From contig NC_057793.1 in the NCBI RefSeq assembly GCF_014905175.1, forward strand, positions 10,540,001 to 10,604,000: a stretch of DNA of 64,000 nucleotides, in the 5' to 3' direction. This document shows, one piece after another, positions 12,691 to 25,220 of this stretch (position 1 is its first letter; each line of letters starts with the position of its first letter). The notes beneath the pieces are model-generated. The model saw nothing but the letters and a program-made list of their open reading frames with translations. It was not told the DNA's origin and ran no database searches. The DNA comes from Aphidius gifuensis. Lineage: Eukaryota > Arthropoda > Insecta > Hymenoptera > Braconidae. The translations under genes and the position numbers were made by a program.

Positions 12691-13125
12691 CGCGTTCCGG
12701 TAAGGAGACCGCGGTCCTTCGCCATGTGCGCAGAAGTTATTACGCACATGAGTTTTTACGCACACATAAGGTGCTTTCTTTTGTGTATTAATTTTTTTTC
12801 TCCGGTTTATTTTCGCGCATGCGCAATTGAATGCGCAGTCAGCAAAAAGTCAGTTTGCAACAGCGTAGGACATGAGGGGCTGGATCAGCCATGTTTTAAT
12901 TCTTATTTTTGAAAAATTATTTGTTCGACGCCACTGTTCTCTCAACAAGTTTGCATGACAGGCGCATGTGCATGATCATGCGCATGAAAGTGAAAAAAAA
13001 TAAATACACAAAAGAAAGCACCTATACGTAATTTTAAAATTTTACTTGATTTTTTGACTTCTGCGCTTCTGCGTGGTCATGATGCGCAGAAAAAAAGGAC
13101 CGCGGTTCTCTACGGAACGCACCTC
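12686..13125. mobile_element. TIR element hosting a nested MITE
   Basis: The ends are imperfect inverted repeats: GCGTTCCGGTAAGGAGACC and GACCGCGGTCC at the left, and the complementary GGACCGCGG plus TCTACGGAACGC at the right. The family-1 MITE at 12769-13023 sits inside it. Arm B (near 37255) has an uninterrupted sequence at this point, so this element looks like a post-duplication insertion in arm A. Confidence 0.6.
12769..13023. mobile_element. Family-1 MITE copy
   Basis: About 255 bp starting AGGTGCTTTCTTTTG and ending CAAAAGAAAGCACCT, with terminal inverted repeats of about 30 bp. The interior contains GCGCATGCGCAATTGAATGC and the motif AACAGCGTAGGACATGAGG. It is flanked by ATA on both sides, a 3-bp target-site duplication. 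It is non-coding; short ORFs read from this family are chance. Nine or more copies or fragments occur in the window. Confidence 0.8.
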
Positions 13126-13145
13126 TAGATGCTTTCTCTCTCAGT

Positions 13146-13399
13146 AGGTGCTTTCTTTTGGGTGTTTATTTTTTTTCCTGTTTATTTTCACGCATGCGCA
13201 GTTGAATGCGCAGTCAGCAAAAAGTCACTTTGCAACAGCGTAGGACATAAGGGGCTGGATCAGCCATGTTTCAATTTTTATTTTTTAAGAATTATTTGTT
13301 CGACGCCACTGTTCTCTTCTCGTGTTTGCATAATATGCGCATGTGCATGATCATGCGCATTAAAGTGAAAAAAAAATAAATACACAAAAGAAAGCACCT
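13146..13399. mobile_element. Family-1 MITE copy with resolvable empty site
   Basis: Same termini and interior as the copy at 12769. It is flanked by AGT on both sides. The matching place in arm B (about 37225-37235, opposite strand) reads CTCAGTGG with a single AGT, the empty site. It is itself inserted into an older, diverged half-copy of the same family (13127-13145 plus 13400-13480). Confidence 0.85.
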
Positions 13400-13499
13400 A
13401 GTGGTTTATTTTTTTTTCCAATTCATTTCTGGACATGTGCAATTGAATGCGCAGTAACGAAAAAGTCATTTGGCTACAGGTAGAATGAGTAAAAGTAGA

Positions 13500-13970
13500 G
13501 TGGTGCCAATAGCGGGTTTCAGGTCCGCCATATCCTGCTTTTTGTATGTAGTTGGTATAGCAGAGTGACGTAACTTCTGGGCAGCTTTTCGCTTTTGGCA
13601 CCACTCTGCTTATACCATGGAGGTGAATAAGGAGTGTAAGCTTTGCTTTTTTACTGTGTTAAAGCATAGGCTGTCACTGAAGCCTAAATTTCGGAGTAAG
13701 TCAGTTCAAAAAACTACCAGCTGCAGCGCTGACATCGACCCTTGACCAAAAAAAGAGATAGAACAAAATATTCTTATTCACTCTAGCCTGTACAATTATG
13801 TTTAAATATCTTCTTGGACCATTCAGGTGCATGCAGTAAACAAAAGATTACACGTGATACTGTCGTTCGAGTCCGATACCAGCGCCCTCATTTACTCCGA
13901 AATGTCGGCTTCAGTAAAAAAGCAAAGCTTACACTCCTTATTCACCTCCATGGCTTATACCCACTCCAGC
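13500..13970. repeat. Inverted-repeat element
   Basis: The block at about 13612-13700 (containing ATGGAGGTGAATAAGGAGTG) is repeated in reverse complement at about 13890-13960. Upstream, the motif GGTGCCAATAGC near 13503 and GGCACCACTCTGC near 13597 also form an inverted pair. It looks like a compact non-autonomous DNA element. The overlapping 60-70 codon ORFs across it are not gene-like. Confidence 0.55.
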
Positions 13971-13985
13971 TACAGCACCCGTATT

Positions 13986-14127
13986 CACAGGGCATTACAA
14001 ATTAGGGCTTTTTTTCTCCACTGGTGGCGCTTGTGAAGCTTTTGTATGTGAAATCTATATAAAAAAAATTTTATAAGCTCTATCAGTGGCAAAAAAAAGC
14101 CCTAAATTGTAAAATATTTTCCCTGTG
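13986..14127. mobile_element. Short palindromic MITE (family 2), copy 1
   Basis: About 140 bp with ends CAGGGCATTACAAATTAGGGC and the complementary GCCCTAAATTGT...CCCTG, and a central AAAAATTTTATAAGCTC. A second copy lies at 14470-14601. Confidence 0.65.
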
Positions 14128-14203
14128 AATTAAACTGCAGAACACTGATGTGATCTCCATTAGCACACGCGTAGGCGCAGATGCGCAGCTTTTCTTATTA
14201 CCT

Positions 14204-14450
14204 AGGTGCTTTCTTTTGGGTGTTTATTTTTTTTCCTGTTTTTTTTCGCGCATTCGCAATTAAATGCGCTGTCAGCAAAAAGTCAGTTTGCAACAGCGTA
14301 GCACATGAGGGGCTGGATACGTTATGTTTTAATTCTTATTTTCATTCATTTTTCAAGAATTACATATTCAACGCCACTGTTCTCTCTACAAGTTCGCACA
14401 AGTTTGCCTAATATGCGCATATGTATGATCATGCGCATATTATGCAAACT
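14204..14450. mobile_element. Family-1 MITE, 3'-truncated
   Basis: Starts AGGTGCTTTCTTTTGGGTG and keeps the family interior (AACAGCGTAGCACATGAGG), but stops after the GATCATGCGCATATTATGC block without the right terminal repeat. Confidence 0.7.
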
Positions 14451-14469
14451 GCACCCGTAATCCGTATTC

Positions 14470-14601
14470 ACAGGGCTTACAATTTAGGGCTTTTTTCATC
14501 AACTGGTGGCGCTTGTGGAACTTTTATATGTAAAATCCTATATAAAAAAAATTTTATAAGCTCCATCAGTGGCAAAAAAAAGCCCTAAATTGTATCCCTG
14601 T
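14470..14601. mobile_element. Short palindromic MITE (family 2), copy 2
   Basis: Direct repeat of 13986-14127, with the same CAGGG...ATTTAGGGC and GCCCTAAATTGTATCCCTG ends. The two copies flank the truncated family-1 element at 14204. Confidence 0.65.
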
Positions 14602-14654
14602 AATACGGGTGTTGGTAGAAAGAACAGTTTGCAACAGTTTGCAAACATATTATG

Positions 14655-14800
14655 CGAATTTGGGGGGAGAACAATACGTAATTCTCAAAAAATAAAAATT
14701 AAAAACAATTAAAACATAACTAATCGAGTTCCTCATGTACTACGCTGTCGCAAACTGACTTTAAAAATAAACCACCGAAAGCAACCGAAAGAAAACAACT
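14655..14800. mobile_element. Degenerate family-1 MITE fragment, reverse orientation
   Basis: The block with AACATAACTAATCGAGTTCC, CATGTACTACGCTGTCGC and a GAAAGAAAAC end is a diverged reverse-strand family-1 interior and terminus. Confidence 0.5.
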
Positions 14801-15561
14801 AGTAACTTACAGTAGCATACGTTACATTTGTATCATACCTATGAGTGTATTAAACCCCGAAAAAAAAATCGCTGAATTACCTAACACTGATGTTGCAACC
14901 ATGGCACATAAATTGCTCTTTCTTCAGTTAATAATATTTATTATCTCGTCGAGTTTAATAACTACATAAATAAATAAATAGCTAACGAAAAAAATCAATT
15001 TATACCTATAGTTTATGACTCAATTTAATGTGCTAAAAAGTTTTATTTTTAATTTGTGCAAAAAAAATGTGTGGTTATGTGTATTTTTGTATGACGGTAC
15101 TCATGTAGGTGATGAACTATCATTATTATTATTCACCTATATATAACTTTGTGATTAAAAAAAAACAACAAATCACCTTATAAGTATGCAGATTGTGTTC
15201 AACAAAAAAAAAAAAGAAGAAAATTGAATGTTGATCATGTCCGTCATTATTTTTTCAATGACACCATTTACAATTACATGTTGACCAACAATGAGAGATT
15301 TTAGCTGATGATGTTTACCTTGATTCTAGCAAATTCAATCTTGAATAAAGTAACAATGTAATTACCAAAAAAAAAAAAAAAGAAAATCAATTAAAATCAG
15401 TTAAAAATAACATTACAAGTATTTATATATTGAAATAAAAATTAATTAATAATTTATCTTTTTGTTTATAATTTTTTATCAGATGTATTAGATAGACTAA
15501 TAAATTTAAGTTACTATGAGAAATATTGTTGTATTTGACAATAAATTGTCTGAATTAAAAT
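14801..15561. other. Upstream region of adenylyl cyclase gene
   Basis: AT-rich with several A-runs and no coding exon that I can see. The adenylyl cyclase promoter and 5' UTR probably lie here. No defined promoter element could be assigned. Confidence 0.4.
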
Positions 15562-18500
15562 ATGACATTGTCAATGGAGAGAAAAAAAAGTTCAACAGTC
15601 AGTTATACACCTGGCAAAGATGATTATAATAATGAAAATGATGATGAGATTCATATGTCCTTGGCACCGTACATACAAACATATTTGGCAAGTAATGGGC
15701 ATGGTGGTGGTTGTTGTGGTATTGATTTACCAGTACCATTTGAAAGAGCAGCACCAAGATCTTGGTGGAATCCAAAATTTGATTCTGAAATACTTGAAGA
15801 ACAATACAAAATAAGTGCATTTCCACAACTTAGATTAAGATTTAGGTAAATACTTTTTTTTATTTTAATTTTGAACATAATCTAACAAATAAAAGTTTTG
15901 TTTATTTATCTATTATTTATTTTTTTCTAGATATGCACTATTTTATATTTTACTGATATCATTAACTTGGCTAATTTATTTTATTTACAATAATACCATT
16001 GAAAATGATACAAGCATATGGCCAAATGGAATACTTGGAGGTATATTTATTTTTACATTACTCATACTTTATTTAACGTATACAAAATATTATCGTCGTT
16101 ATATATTTGTAACATCATTATCAATGGCAGTAATACTTGGTATATTATCATTATTATTATTGTCATTAACACCATCAGATACATATGGATTAACACTTGT
16201 TGGTCATTTTTCATTATTTGCTGAAATTCAATTGTTAATTTATACGGTTATACCAATGCCACTTTATGCTTGTGTTGTACTTTGTACATTATATTCAATT
16301 ATATTTGAATTACAAACGTATCAATTGAAACAGCATCAATCATCATTAATTATCAACAATAATAATATTGATATTGATAATAGTATATATTTTTTGAATA
16401 TTGAAAAAAGCTTAATAATTCGTATATTAATGCATATATCAATTCATATAATTGGTATTCATATATTGATAATGACATTTGTAAGAATGCGTGGTACATT
16501 TATGAAAGTTGGACAATCATTATTGGTACGTCGTCAATTAGAAATGGAAAAACAATTAAAAGAAAAAATGATACATTCAGTTATGCCACCAAAAGTTGCT
16601 GATTGGTTGATGGAAGAAAGTGAACGTGAACGTGAACGTGAAGATTCATTAAAAAAAGGTTCAATACCATCAAATAATACTGATTTACGTTCATTATTTC
16701 GTCCATTTAATATGCATTCAATGGAAGATGTTAGTATATTATTTGCTGATATTGTTGGTTTTACTAAAATGAGTTCAAATAAAACAGCTGAAGAACTTGT
16801 TGCAATATTAAATGATTTATTTGAAAGATTTGATGATTTATGTGAGCATCATGGTTGTGAAAAAATATCAACACTTGGTGATTGTTATTATTGTGTATCT
16901 GGTTGTCCAGAGCCAAGATCTGATCATGCAAAATGTTGTGTTGAAATGGGTTTAGCTATGATTGAAGCAATTAAACAATTTGATATTGAAAGAAGAGAGG
17001 GTGTTAATATGAGAGTTGGTGTACATACTGGTACTGTACTTTGTGGTATTGTTGGTACAAAAAGATTTAAATTTGATGTATGGTCAAATGATGTTACACT
17101 TGCAAATAAACTTGAAAGTACTGGTAAACCAGGACGTGTACATTTAAGTGAAAAAACATTAAGTTTTCTTGATGATGAATATTTAACTGAAGATGGTGAT
17201 ATGATAAAAGGTGTTAAAACATTTTTTATAAAATCAAAAAAAATTGATTTAGTTAATGAATTTATAACAAATGTTAATACTGCTAAATCAAGTATATCAC
17301 CATTAATGATATCAAGAAACCGTTTAAATTCATGCAATAATCAAGGTAAAATACGTCCTCATTATCTTTATATGATGACAAATACAAATAATTATAAAGT
17401 CAAAGCAAATTCTTTACCAAGTATATTAGACAGTGAAAATGATGAAGACATGGAAGAAGAAGATGAGGAAGAGGATGATGAAGAAGGTGGTGGTGATGAT
17501 GATGTTGAAGAAAACGGAAAAAATAAAGAAATAATTAAAAAAGTTGATATAAATGAGACAAAAGAGATTGAAAATACTAAAGAAAAGAAAAAAAAGAAAA
17601 AAAAAAAAGAATCAAATAAAAGTCCATTGTCAACAGCAAGTTGTGAAAATAAAAAACTCAGAGGAAAACCATGGAGATATTTAAAGAGACAAAAGACCAC
17701 TGAGACAATGTCACCCACAGATATTTATTCAATAAAACAAGAGAATACTGCTAATGTCAAAGAGACAAATGATATAAATAAATATCTCGAACAAAATGGG
17801 GTAAATATTAAAATTAAATATTAGAAAAACAAAAAATGTTTTATATTATATTATTATGTTTTATTAATTAATTTTTTTTTGATTTTTGTTTAAGACACAA
17901 CAATCAGTTTATTGTGTTGAAATGGATCCAAATCCAGTGCCATCAAGTCCCTTACTGCCAAGAGATGATAGTCTTAGTCATACGTCATCAATTTGCAGTA
18001 GAAAAGATTCTGGAATACGTAGTAATAGTAGAAGAAGTAGTATACAACAACAATTATATTTAATGAATGGTATGACACAAGAAAATTTATTGAGTCAACG
18101 TGTAAGTGGTTATTACACATCAAATTCAACATTAAATTCAAATCAAGAACCATCATCGTCAGCAGCAACAATAAATGGTACGGGTACAATATCAACAGCA
18201 TCACCAACATATACATATCCACATCCATATCCACCAACAGTTGCTGATACATTTGGTGCTTGTTTTCATAAATTACGTAAACAATCAGATTTACAATTAA
18301 TACGTTGTGTACAAGATAATGTTACATCACAAAGATCGTATTTTGTTAAACCACCATTATCAAGAATAACATTATTTTTTAAAAATAATGATATGGAAAA
18401 AGAATATCGTGAAAATGCTCATAAAGCTAGTGAAAATATTGGTGGTAATCCACCAACACTAGCAACATCAAGATTTAATACATATTTTGATATTTTAGTA

Positions 18501-20006
18501 TCAGCATTAGTTTATTCATCAATAACAATATCATTATTTTTACTTTGTCAATCAAATAAACCAACATATTATTTTTTAATATTTTGTGGTATTGCAACAG
18601 CAATACAAGTATTTGTTGTTGCATTATGTATAAGACAACTTGTTGATCCAAACTCAATTTATGCATTTTATACACAAAAAATTTTTAAATTTTTTACAAA
18701 ATGGTATCCTTGGCATGCATGTGGTGCAATTCTAGTTGCATTACCAGTTATATCAATTCTTATGAATCTTGGCTGTAATAATACAATAACAAATCATAAT
18801 ATTAATAATGATATTGATTATTATTATTGTTATTTGATATTTGTTGGTTTAGTACATTTTTGTAATTTTACACAATTAAATTGTTGGATGAAAAATTTTT
18901 TAGTTACAATAACAGCAATATTATTTATTATTTTACTTACAACAAGTGTCATTAACTCGCCATTATACTTATCAAATAATAATGTCAATAATATTAATAA
19001 TAATATAAAATTAAATAATGAATCTCACAATGATATTGAAAATAATATCAATGGGATTATTCCTATTGATTTAAATGTGCCATTTAATTTAAAAAATAAT
19101 ACAACGAAAATGGCTATTAATAGTAATAATAATACAAATACAAATACAAATTTAACAAATAATAGTGATAAAAAAGCATACAACGAAAGTTTTTATAAAA
19201 AAGAATTATTTATTGATATTTTTTTATTACTTGTACTTGTGTGGCTTTTAAATCGTGAATTTGAAATAAGTTATCGTTTAAGTTTTCATGGTAATGCTGT
19301 TGCAGCGCGAGATAAAAGTCGTGTACAATCAATGAAAAATCAAGCTGATTGGTTATTGCATAATATTATACCAAAATATGTTGCTGATCAATTAAAAACA
19401 ACAGCAAAATATTCACAAAATCATAAATCAGTTGGTATAATATTTGCAAGTATTGTTAATTTTAATGAATTATATGATGAATCATATCTTGGTGGTAAAG
19501 AATATTTACGTGTATTAAATGAATTAATTGGTGATTTTGATGAATTATTAGAAAAAAATGAATTTTCAAATGTTGAAAAAATTAAAACAATTGGTAGTAC
19601 ATTTATGGCAGCAAGTGGATTAAATCCACAAGTTAGAAATAAATGTAAAAATGAATATACTCATATATATCAACTTATTGATTTTGCTGTTGCAATGCAA
19701 AAAGTTATATTTGATTTTAATCGTGATCTTCTTGGTTTTCAATTAATATTGAGAATTGGCTTTAATTATGGTGATGTAACTGCTGGTGTTATTGGTTCAA
19801 CAAAATTATATTATGATATTTGGGGTGATGCAGTTAATATTGCATCAAGAATGGATTCAACTGGTGTTGCTGGAAGAATTCAATTAGCCAGTAATTGTAT
19901 TGATATTCTTAGTGATAAATATGAATTTGAACCACGTGGACAAGTTTATGTTAAAGGCAAAGATAATATGAATGTATTTTTATTAACTGGTAAAAAAAAT
20001 ATTTAA
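15562..20006 (+). CDS. Ac13E: Adenylyl cyclase, type 9 / Ac13E-like (1421 aa predicted)
   Basis: Makes cAMP from ATP at the plasma membrane. Three exons, 15562-15845, 15931-17800 and 17895-20006, join in phase. The N-terminal motif around RSWWNPKFDSEILEE and PQLRLRFRYALFYI resembles ADCY9/Ac13E rather than the other classes. Order: first membrane domain (about 95-310), C1 catalytic domain (about 355-540) with the metal-binding SILFADIVGFTK and the LGDCYYCVSGCPEPR and NMRVGVHTGTVLCGIVG motifs, a charged linker with Asp/Glu and Lys runs (about 590-660), a second membrane domain (about 790-1060), then C2 (about 1225-1415) with IFASIVNF, the KIKTIG lysine and NIASRMDSTG for ATP binding. Both halves look catalytically complete. 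AATAAA at 20038. Convergent with exportin-5. The type-9 assignment is confident; the Drosophila symbol is by analogy. Confidence 0.95.
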
Positions 20007-22369
20007 TGCTAGATTTTATTTTCTTTTTTTATTTTTTAATAAAATATATATTTTATTGAATATGAAAAAAAACAAAAAACAAAAATCAAGTATATCAAAA
20101 TAATAAATAAATCGCTATATACTTGTATATTGGTAATGCTTGTTTAAATTGTATTTATTAAATTTTTTTTTTTTTCGTCTTTTCTTGCCAAAAAATAAAA
20201 ACAGCTTTCCAATTATTATTATTATTATTACTATTATTTTTATTATTATTATTAAGTGCAAACTTTTAACAAGAATGTTATACATATTAATGTAATTATT
20301 TGTTTTTTGTTTTATGTACATTATGTTGCACAAGTGCTCAAGAAAATACCCAATAATTTAAAAAAAGAAAAATATTAAATATCTTATAAATTTTATATTA
20401 ATATATAAAAAGTTATTCGCAGTTGTTGATATTTATAAATGATGAAAAACTACACATATATAATAAAAGCTGAGGAGCAAAAAAAAATTTTTTGTTAATC
20501 AGCAAAACATTCCAATTATTTCATAAATAAATATTTACAAAAAAAAAAAAACAAACAAATTAAGATGATGAAAAGGGGTGCCATATGTATAAATAAATTT
20601 CAAAAAAGAAAAAAAAAAAAACCACAACAACAACGAATAAAGTGCCTGTATGCAAAAAAAAAAAAAAAAAAAAAATTATATGATATATGTTTTGAATGTA
20701 TACACGCAAATTAATATTGTAATAATAATTGTATCATTGTTTGTTAAAAATAATGAAATATTTTCCATCATTATTTGATGAGAAAAATTTCTGTATATTG
20801 AATGGATCTTTGTGTCGAATCTCCAAATACGATTTCAATAATGGTGTTTTTATTATTGTGTGTTTGACTATAAAAATAGCAATGAATTGATATTATATTG
20901 ATGTAAAATCTGTCAGGTACAGTTGAAACAAACTCAGGGTTAAATATGCTTTTGAAGAAACCCCTCCCAGATATTTAACTACAGAAATAAATAAATAAAA
21001 AAATTGACTTGGATGTTTAATATTATTCAGACAAATTTATTCTTTTAATGATTTGAAAATAAATTGATTATAATGTTTTTTCAATTAATACTGAGTGTAG
21101 TATATACATCAGTCAATTTTTTTTTTTTTTTTCAATCTATAAAATCATATCATTTTGTTTAATAAAATATACATGAATGTCATTTTACTTATTGATTATA
21201 AATATATTGTATTTAAATAAACGAATTGTGGATAAATATATATATACAAAAACAAGTTGATGTCGTGATGAAAAAAAAAGAGGCTTATTATGGTGTTCAT
21301 TATATTTTCATTTTTTATTACAATTTAATATTTACAGTATTTGTTTATTTTATGACGTATAACAATTATTGTATTGTTGTTTTTTATGACAAATTATCAG
21401 CATGTTTTGTTGAAGATTATTTAAATGCTAATATGAATTATTTTTAATTTTTCATATTTACATTAATTGTTTCAACAATTTTTTATGCAATTGCTTACAC
21501 TTTTTTTTTTTATCTTTCATTTTTTAATGTAAAATACAAACAATTTATATTCTCTTTATAAGCAGAGTATAAAAATTGAGTATAAATTACAGTACTAGTT
21601 TTTTAACTGTACGATTATTTATTTTACAAACTTTTTTTTTTTTTTTTTTTAATTATTTTTTTGTAACAAGTGGAAAATTGAAAATGTAAAAACTCTTCAT
21701 ATTTGAAATTTAAAAAGAAATTTTATTATTGACATTAACACGTTTTTTAAAAAAAAACTAATTACTTAATATTAATTCAATAAACTAGTAAATTAACCTC
21801 GGGGACGATTTCAAAAATCGGAATGAGTGAAAAGAAAAAAAAACTATATATATATAAAAATGAAATAAAAAAATACAAATTTACTAATAATCAGAAAGAT
21901 ATATATTTCGATATATAACTGATGTTTGAAAAAAAAAAAAAAAAAAACAAAGATTACTTCCTTCTGATAATTTTAACAAAAAATTTCAGCCTTTTAGTAT
22001 TGAATAACAAAAAATTTTTAAAAAATCAACGAGACCAGCTAGATGCTTAATATGGCGAACGAGAAAAAAAAATAAATAATTTACCTTTAAGTTATTCAGT
22101 ATTGAATGTTGACTTACAAATGAAAGAAATTAAAAAAAAAAAATATTTTTTTAAAAATAGATATGATTTCTGGAATTATGTTTGATTTATAAAATCAACT
22201 AAGTGAAAATGCATTTTTCTTATTCATGTTGCTTGTGTATCATTAAAAAATTGCTTTCATTTCTTTTTCTGTTAATTTGTTACTTTTTTTCTTTCTATTA
22301 AAAAAAACTTCACAGAAGATTAATAAAGTCTTGCCAGCCATGAAGAATTTGACTGTTTAGAAGATGATG
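20007..22369. other. Convergent 3' intergenic region
   Basis: 2.4 kb between the stop codons of the adenylyl cyclase (+) and exportin-5 (-). It is AT-rich with long A and T runs and microsatellite-like stretches (ATT repeats near 20215-20255). A 73-codon ORF at 21226 looks random. It probably holds the 3' UTRs of both genes; nothing else is identifiable. Confidence 0.5.
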
Positions 22370-25188
22370 CTACGTTGATTCAGCAAAAAGTGCTGAAAGA
22401 CCTGCATCAGCTGCATTTTTTGAAGTTTCATCAACACGTTGATGCAATGGTCGACCAGTAACTTCTAGCTTTGGAAGATTATCAATTTTAACTTCTTTAC
22501 GAAAGAGTTGACCAACACTTCGTCCGATCAACTAAATAAACAAGAAAAAAAAAAAAAATTAAATTAAATAATAAATAAAACAATTAATATTTTCAAATAT
22601 ACAAAAAAAAAAGAAATAATTTTAATACCTGATTTGTAATTTTTTTAAAAAGCTCTTTTTTGCCTTTTTCTACTTTATTTCCTTTTGTATTAACAACAGC
22701 CATTTTTTCATCAAATCTTTGAAGATCAGCTAAATTAACACCTGGTATTTTTTGAAAAACTTCAATGATACTTGGAAATTGTGGTCTAAGACATTCATAA
22801 ACTTGTGCACCAAGTGTTATTAGTGAACCTTGATTAGCTTCATGTTGTCCATGAAGTTGTAAACCTTGTAATATTGCCATCATAATATAAGCAACCATAT
22901 CAGGTGTTAAACTACCATCAGCTGATAAAGCACGTACAATTGGACCAGTTAACATTGTTGCTTTAAGGCTTGCATTTGAATCATTCCATGATAATGCTTT
23001 TAGTACACATAATACAGTACTGTGACAAGTTGATGGATGTCTTAATACAAATGCACCAAGTTCACTAACAACATCAGCAACAATACTATTACTTCTTGTT
23101 GTTGTTGTTGTTGTTTGATCAACAGTCATTCCACTTTCTTGTTCCATTGAATCTTGTGGATGTGCATCACTTGCAATACCACCAACAAGTATTACCTTTA
23201 AAACATCAACAAAATCACGAGTTAAATTTCTATTTAACATATCATCAATGACTTCTTGGGCATCTGAATTTTCATCAAAATCACCAGAATCATATCTTGA
23301 CATATATTGCCATTTTGCTGTTAATCTTTGACACATGTGTGTTGTAACATGTGTTAATATTGGTACTAATACACAATCATAATATGCTGGTGGACATGAA
23401 TAAATAAATGGCTTTAAAAAAACTCTTATTATTGGACGTAAACGATAATCTGGTATAACATCCATATTTGAAAATACAGAATTTAATAATGCTAATGAAA
23501 GACCAGGAAGTTGATAAAATTCACGTCCAATTGTATGACAAATACTTCCTAACATATGATAACAACTATCATGTATTGATGCTAAAAATTGTTGCATTTT
23601 TGGTAATGATGATGATTCCGATGGTTTTTCATTTTCTAATGATATATCATCAATTGGTAATTGTTGTTGTTGTTGATGATGTATAGTTGATGTTGTTAAA
23701 CCCATTAATTGTATTTTTTCATATTCAAGAAGATCATGTACATTTTTATAATCAGATGATAGTAATGATAATGCTTCTGGTGTCCAAAAACCATTAATTG
23801 AACGTACAAGTGCAAATAATGTTGGTAATATTTGTATAATATGTTGAGCTGATGGATTTTGATATATTGGATTACCACTTTCACTAATTCCAGCGACAAA
23901 ACCACCTCTTGCAGCACGATCAGGATCATCTGGTATTGAACTTCTTTTAACAACACTTAATATTGATGATACACAATAATATAAATCACCACGATTTTTA
24001 CATGTTTGTGATAATAATTCACATGATGTTTGATTAATTAATAATTTTTCAAATGATTTATCAAGACCAAGATATATCATTAATTCACGTGGTCCTTTAA
24101 ATGCTTCATTGCCAATTGTTAAAAATTTTGATGATGAATCACATATAGTTTCAGCAACAAATCTTGATTGTCTTTGATAATCACAAAAATGATTTGATAT
24201 AAGTAACAATGCTTCACAAAGTGTAACATATTCCATTCTAGTTAATTGACTTGGTTCTCTCATTAATCCACGTACTGTTGTATGAATCTGTTCAAATACA
24301 GGTAACAATAATAATGGATATTTAATACTTATTTTAACCATTAAACTTGCTGCATGACGACGTACACATTTTGTACCTTTTGAACGATTTGTAACTGTTT
24401 CATTTGTTCCTTCATAAACAAGTGCAGCAAATATTTTTTCAAGTACACGTGGAAGTATTGCAACACCTGGCATTGTCATTGAACCAGTTGACATTGATAA
24501 AAATATAAATAAACCACTAATACATGATAATAATGTTGATAATAACCATGGATCTTCTGGTGAATAACCAAGACATAATTCAAGTAATTGAAGACCAGTT
24601 TGTACATTTGGTCTTTCATTAACAAGTAAAATTCTTGATACAACTGAATCAAGTGCTTGTGCTAATGCTTCCCATTCATGATATTCTGGATCTTTTGGAT
24701 CACTACGATATTGTAAATTTAACATTCCTTTTGATATTTTAGCTGTTAACCATTGTTGAACATATGCAAATGCAACAAGTGGTGATACCATTGTTGCATG
24801 ACGTAGACCTTCTAATATATCTAAACGAAAACGTGATCTAAATATTAAAAATTCATCCTCCGAATCAAAATCATTTAAGCAGTATGCTGATATTCCATTT
24901 GAGTGCTGTGAACTTTGTGGATAACTAACTTTAATTAATTTTGGACAGGCACTTTCAATGTACTTTGGCACGTAACTAATTAGTAAACTGTCTGATCTCA
25001 TGTGATCATGACGAAATAGCATTATCCAAATTCCAATTGATAACTGATTTAAAGTAGGACTTGAATGAGTTGTAAATGCAAGTACTGTATCCAAAAAAAC
25101 ATTTAAATGAGTAGGACGAATACCAGATGAATTTAGTAATTCATCTTTACCCCAAACAGTGCATAATTGTGTTGCCATTCCTGTAAGA

Positions 25189-25220
<32 letters not shown>

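Larger units (their letters stand above)
5226..13480. repeat. Inverted duplication, arm A
   Basis: Matches arm B (about 37155-44185) in reverse complement. Outer end: the block near 5260-5340 matches about 44100-44175. It then runs through the Ig receptor gene (6714-9596 against 39669-42728) and its 5' flank (9600-10975 against 38300-39665). The match resumes with 12230-12365 against 38155-38290, 12560-12690 against 37260-37345, and 13400-13480 against 37155-37245. Arm A carries about 1.26 kb (about 10978-12235) that arm B lacks, and two later element insertions (12686-13125 and 13146-13399). The 1.5 kb outside the receptor stop (5226-6713) and the 5' flank hold no gene I can support. Confidence 0.85.

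Noticed and set aside
12640..14411. Several ORFs with a repeated CAVECAVSKKS-like peptide
   Set aside because: They translate the interior of the family-1 MITE, recur wherever the MITE does, and have no start context or splice structure.
17392..17718. Ser/Phe-rich antisense ORF
   Set aside because: Complement of the acidic and lysine-rich linker of the adenylyl cyclase.
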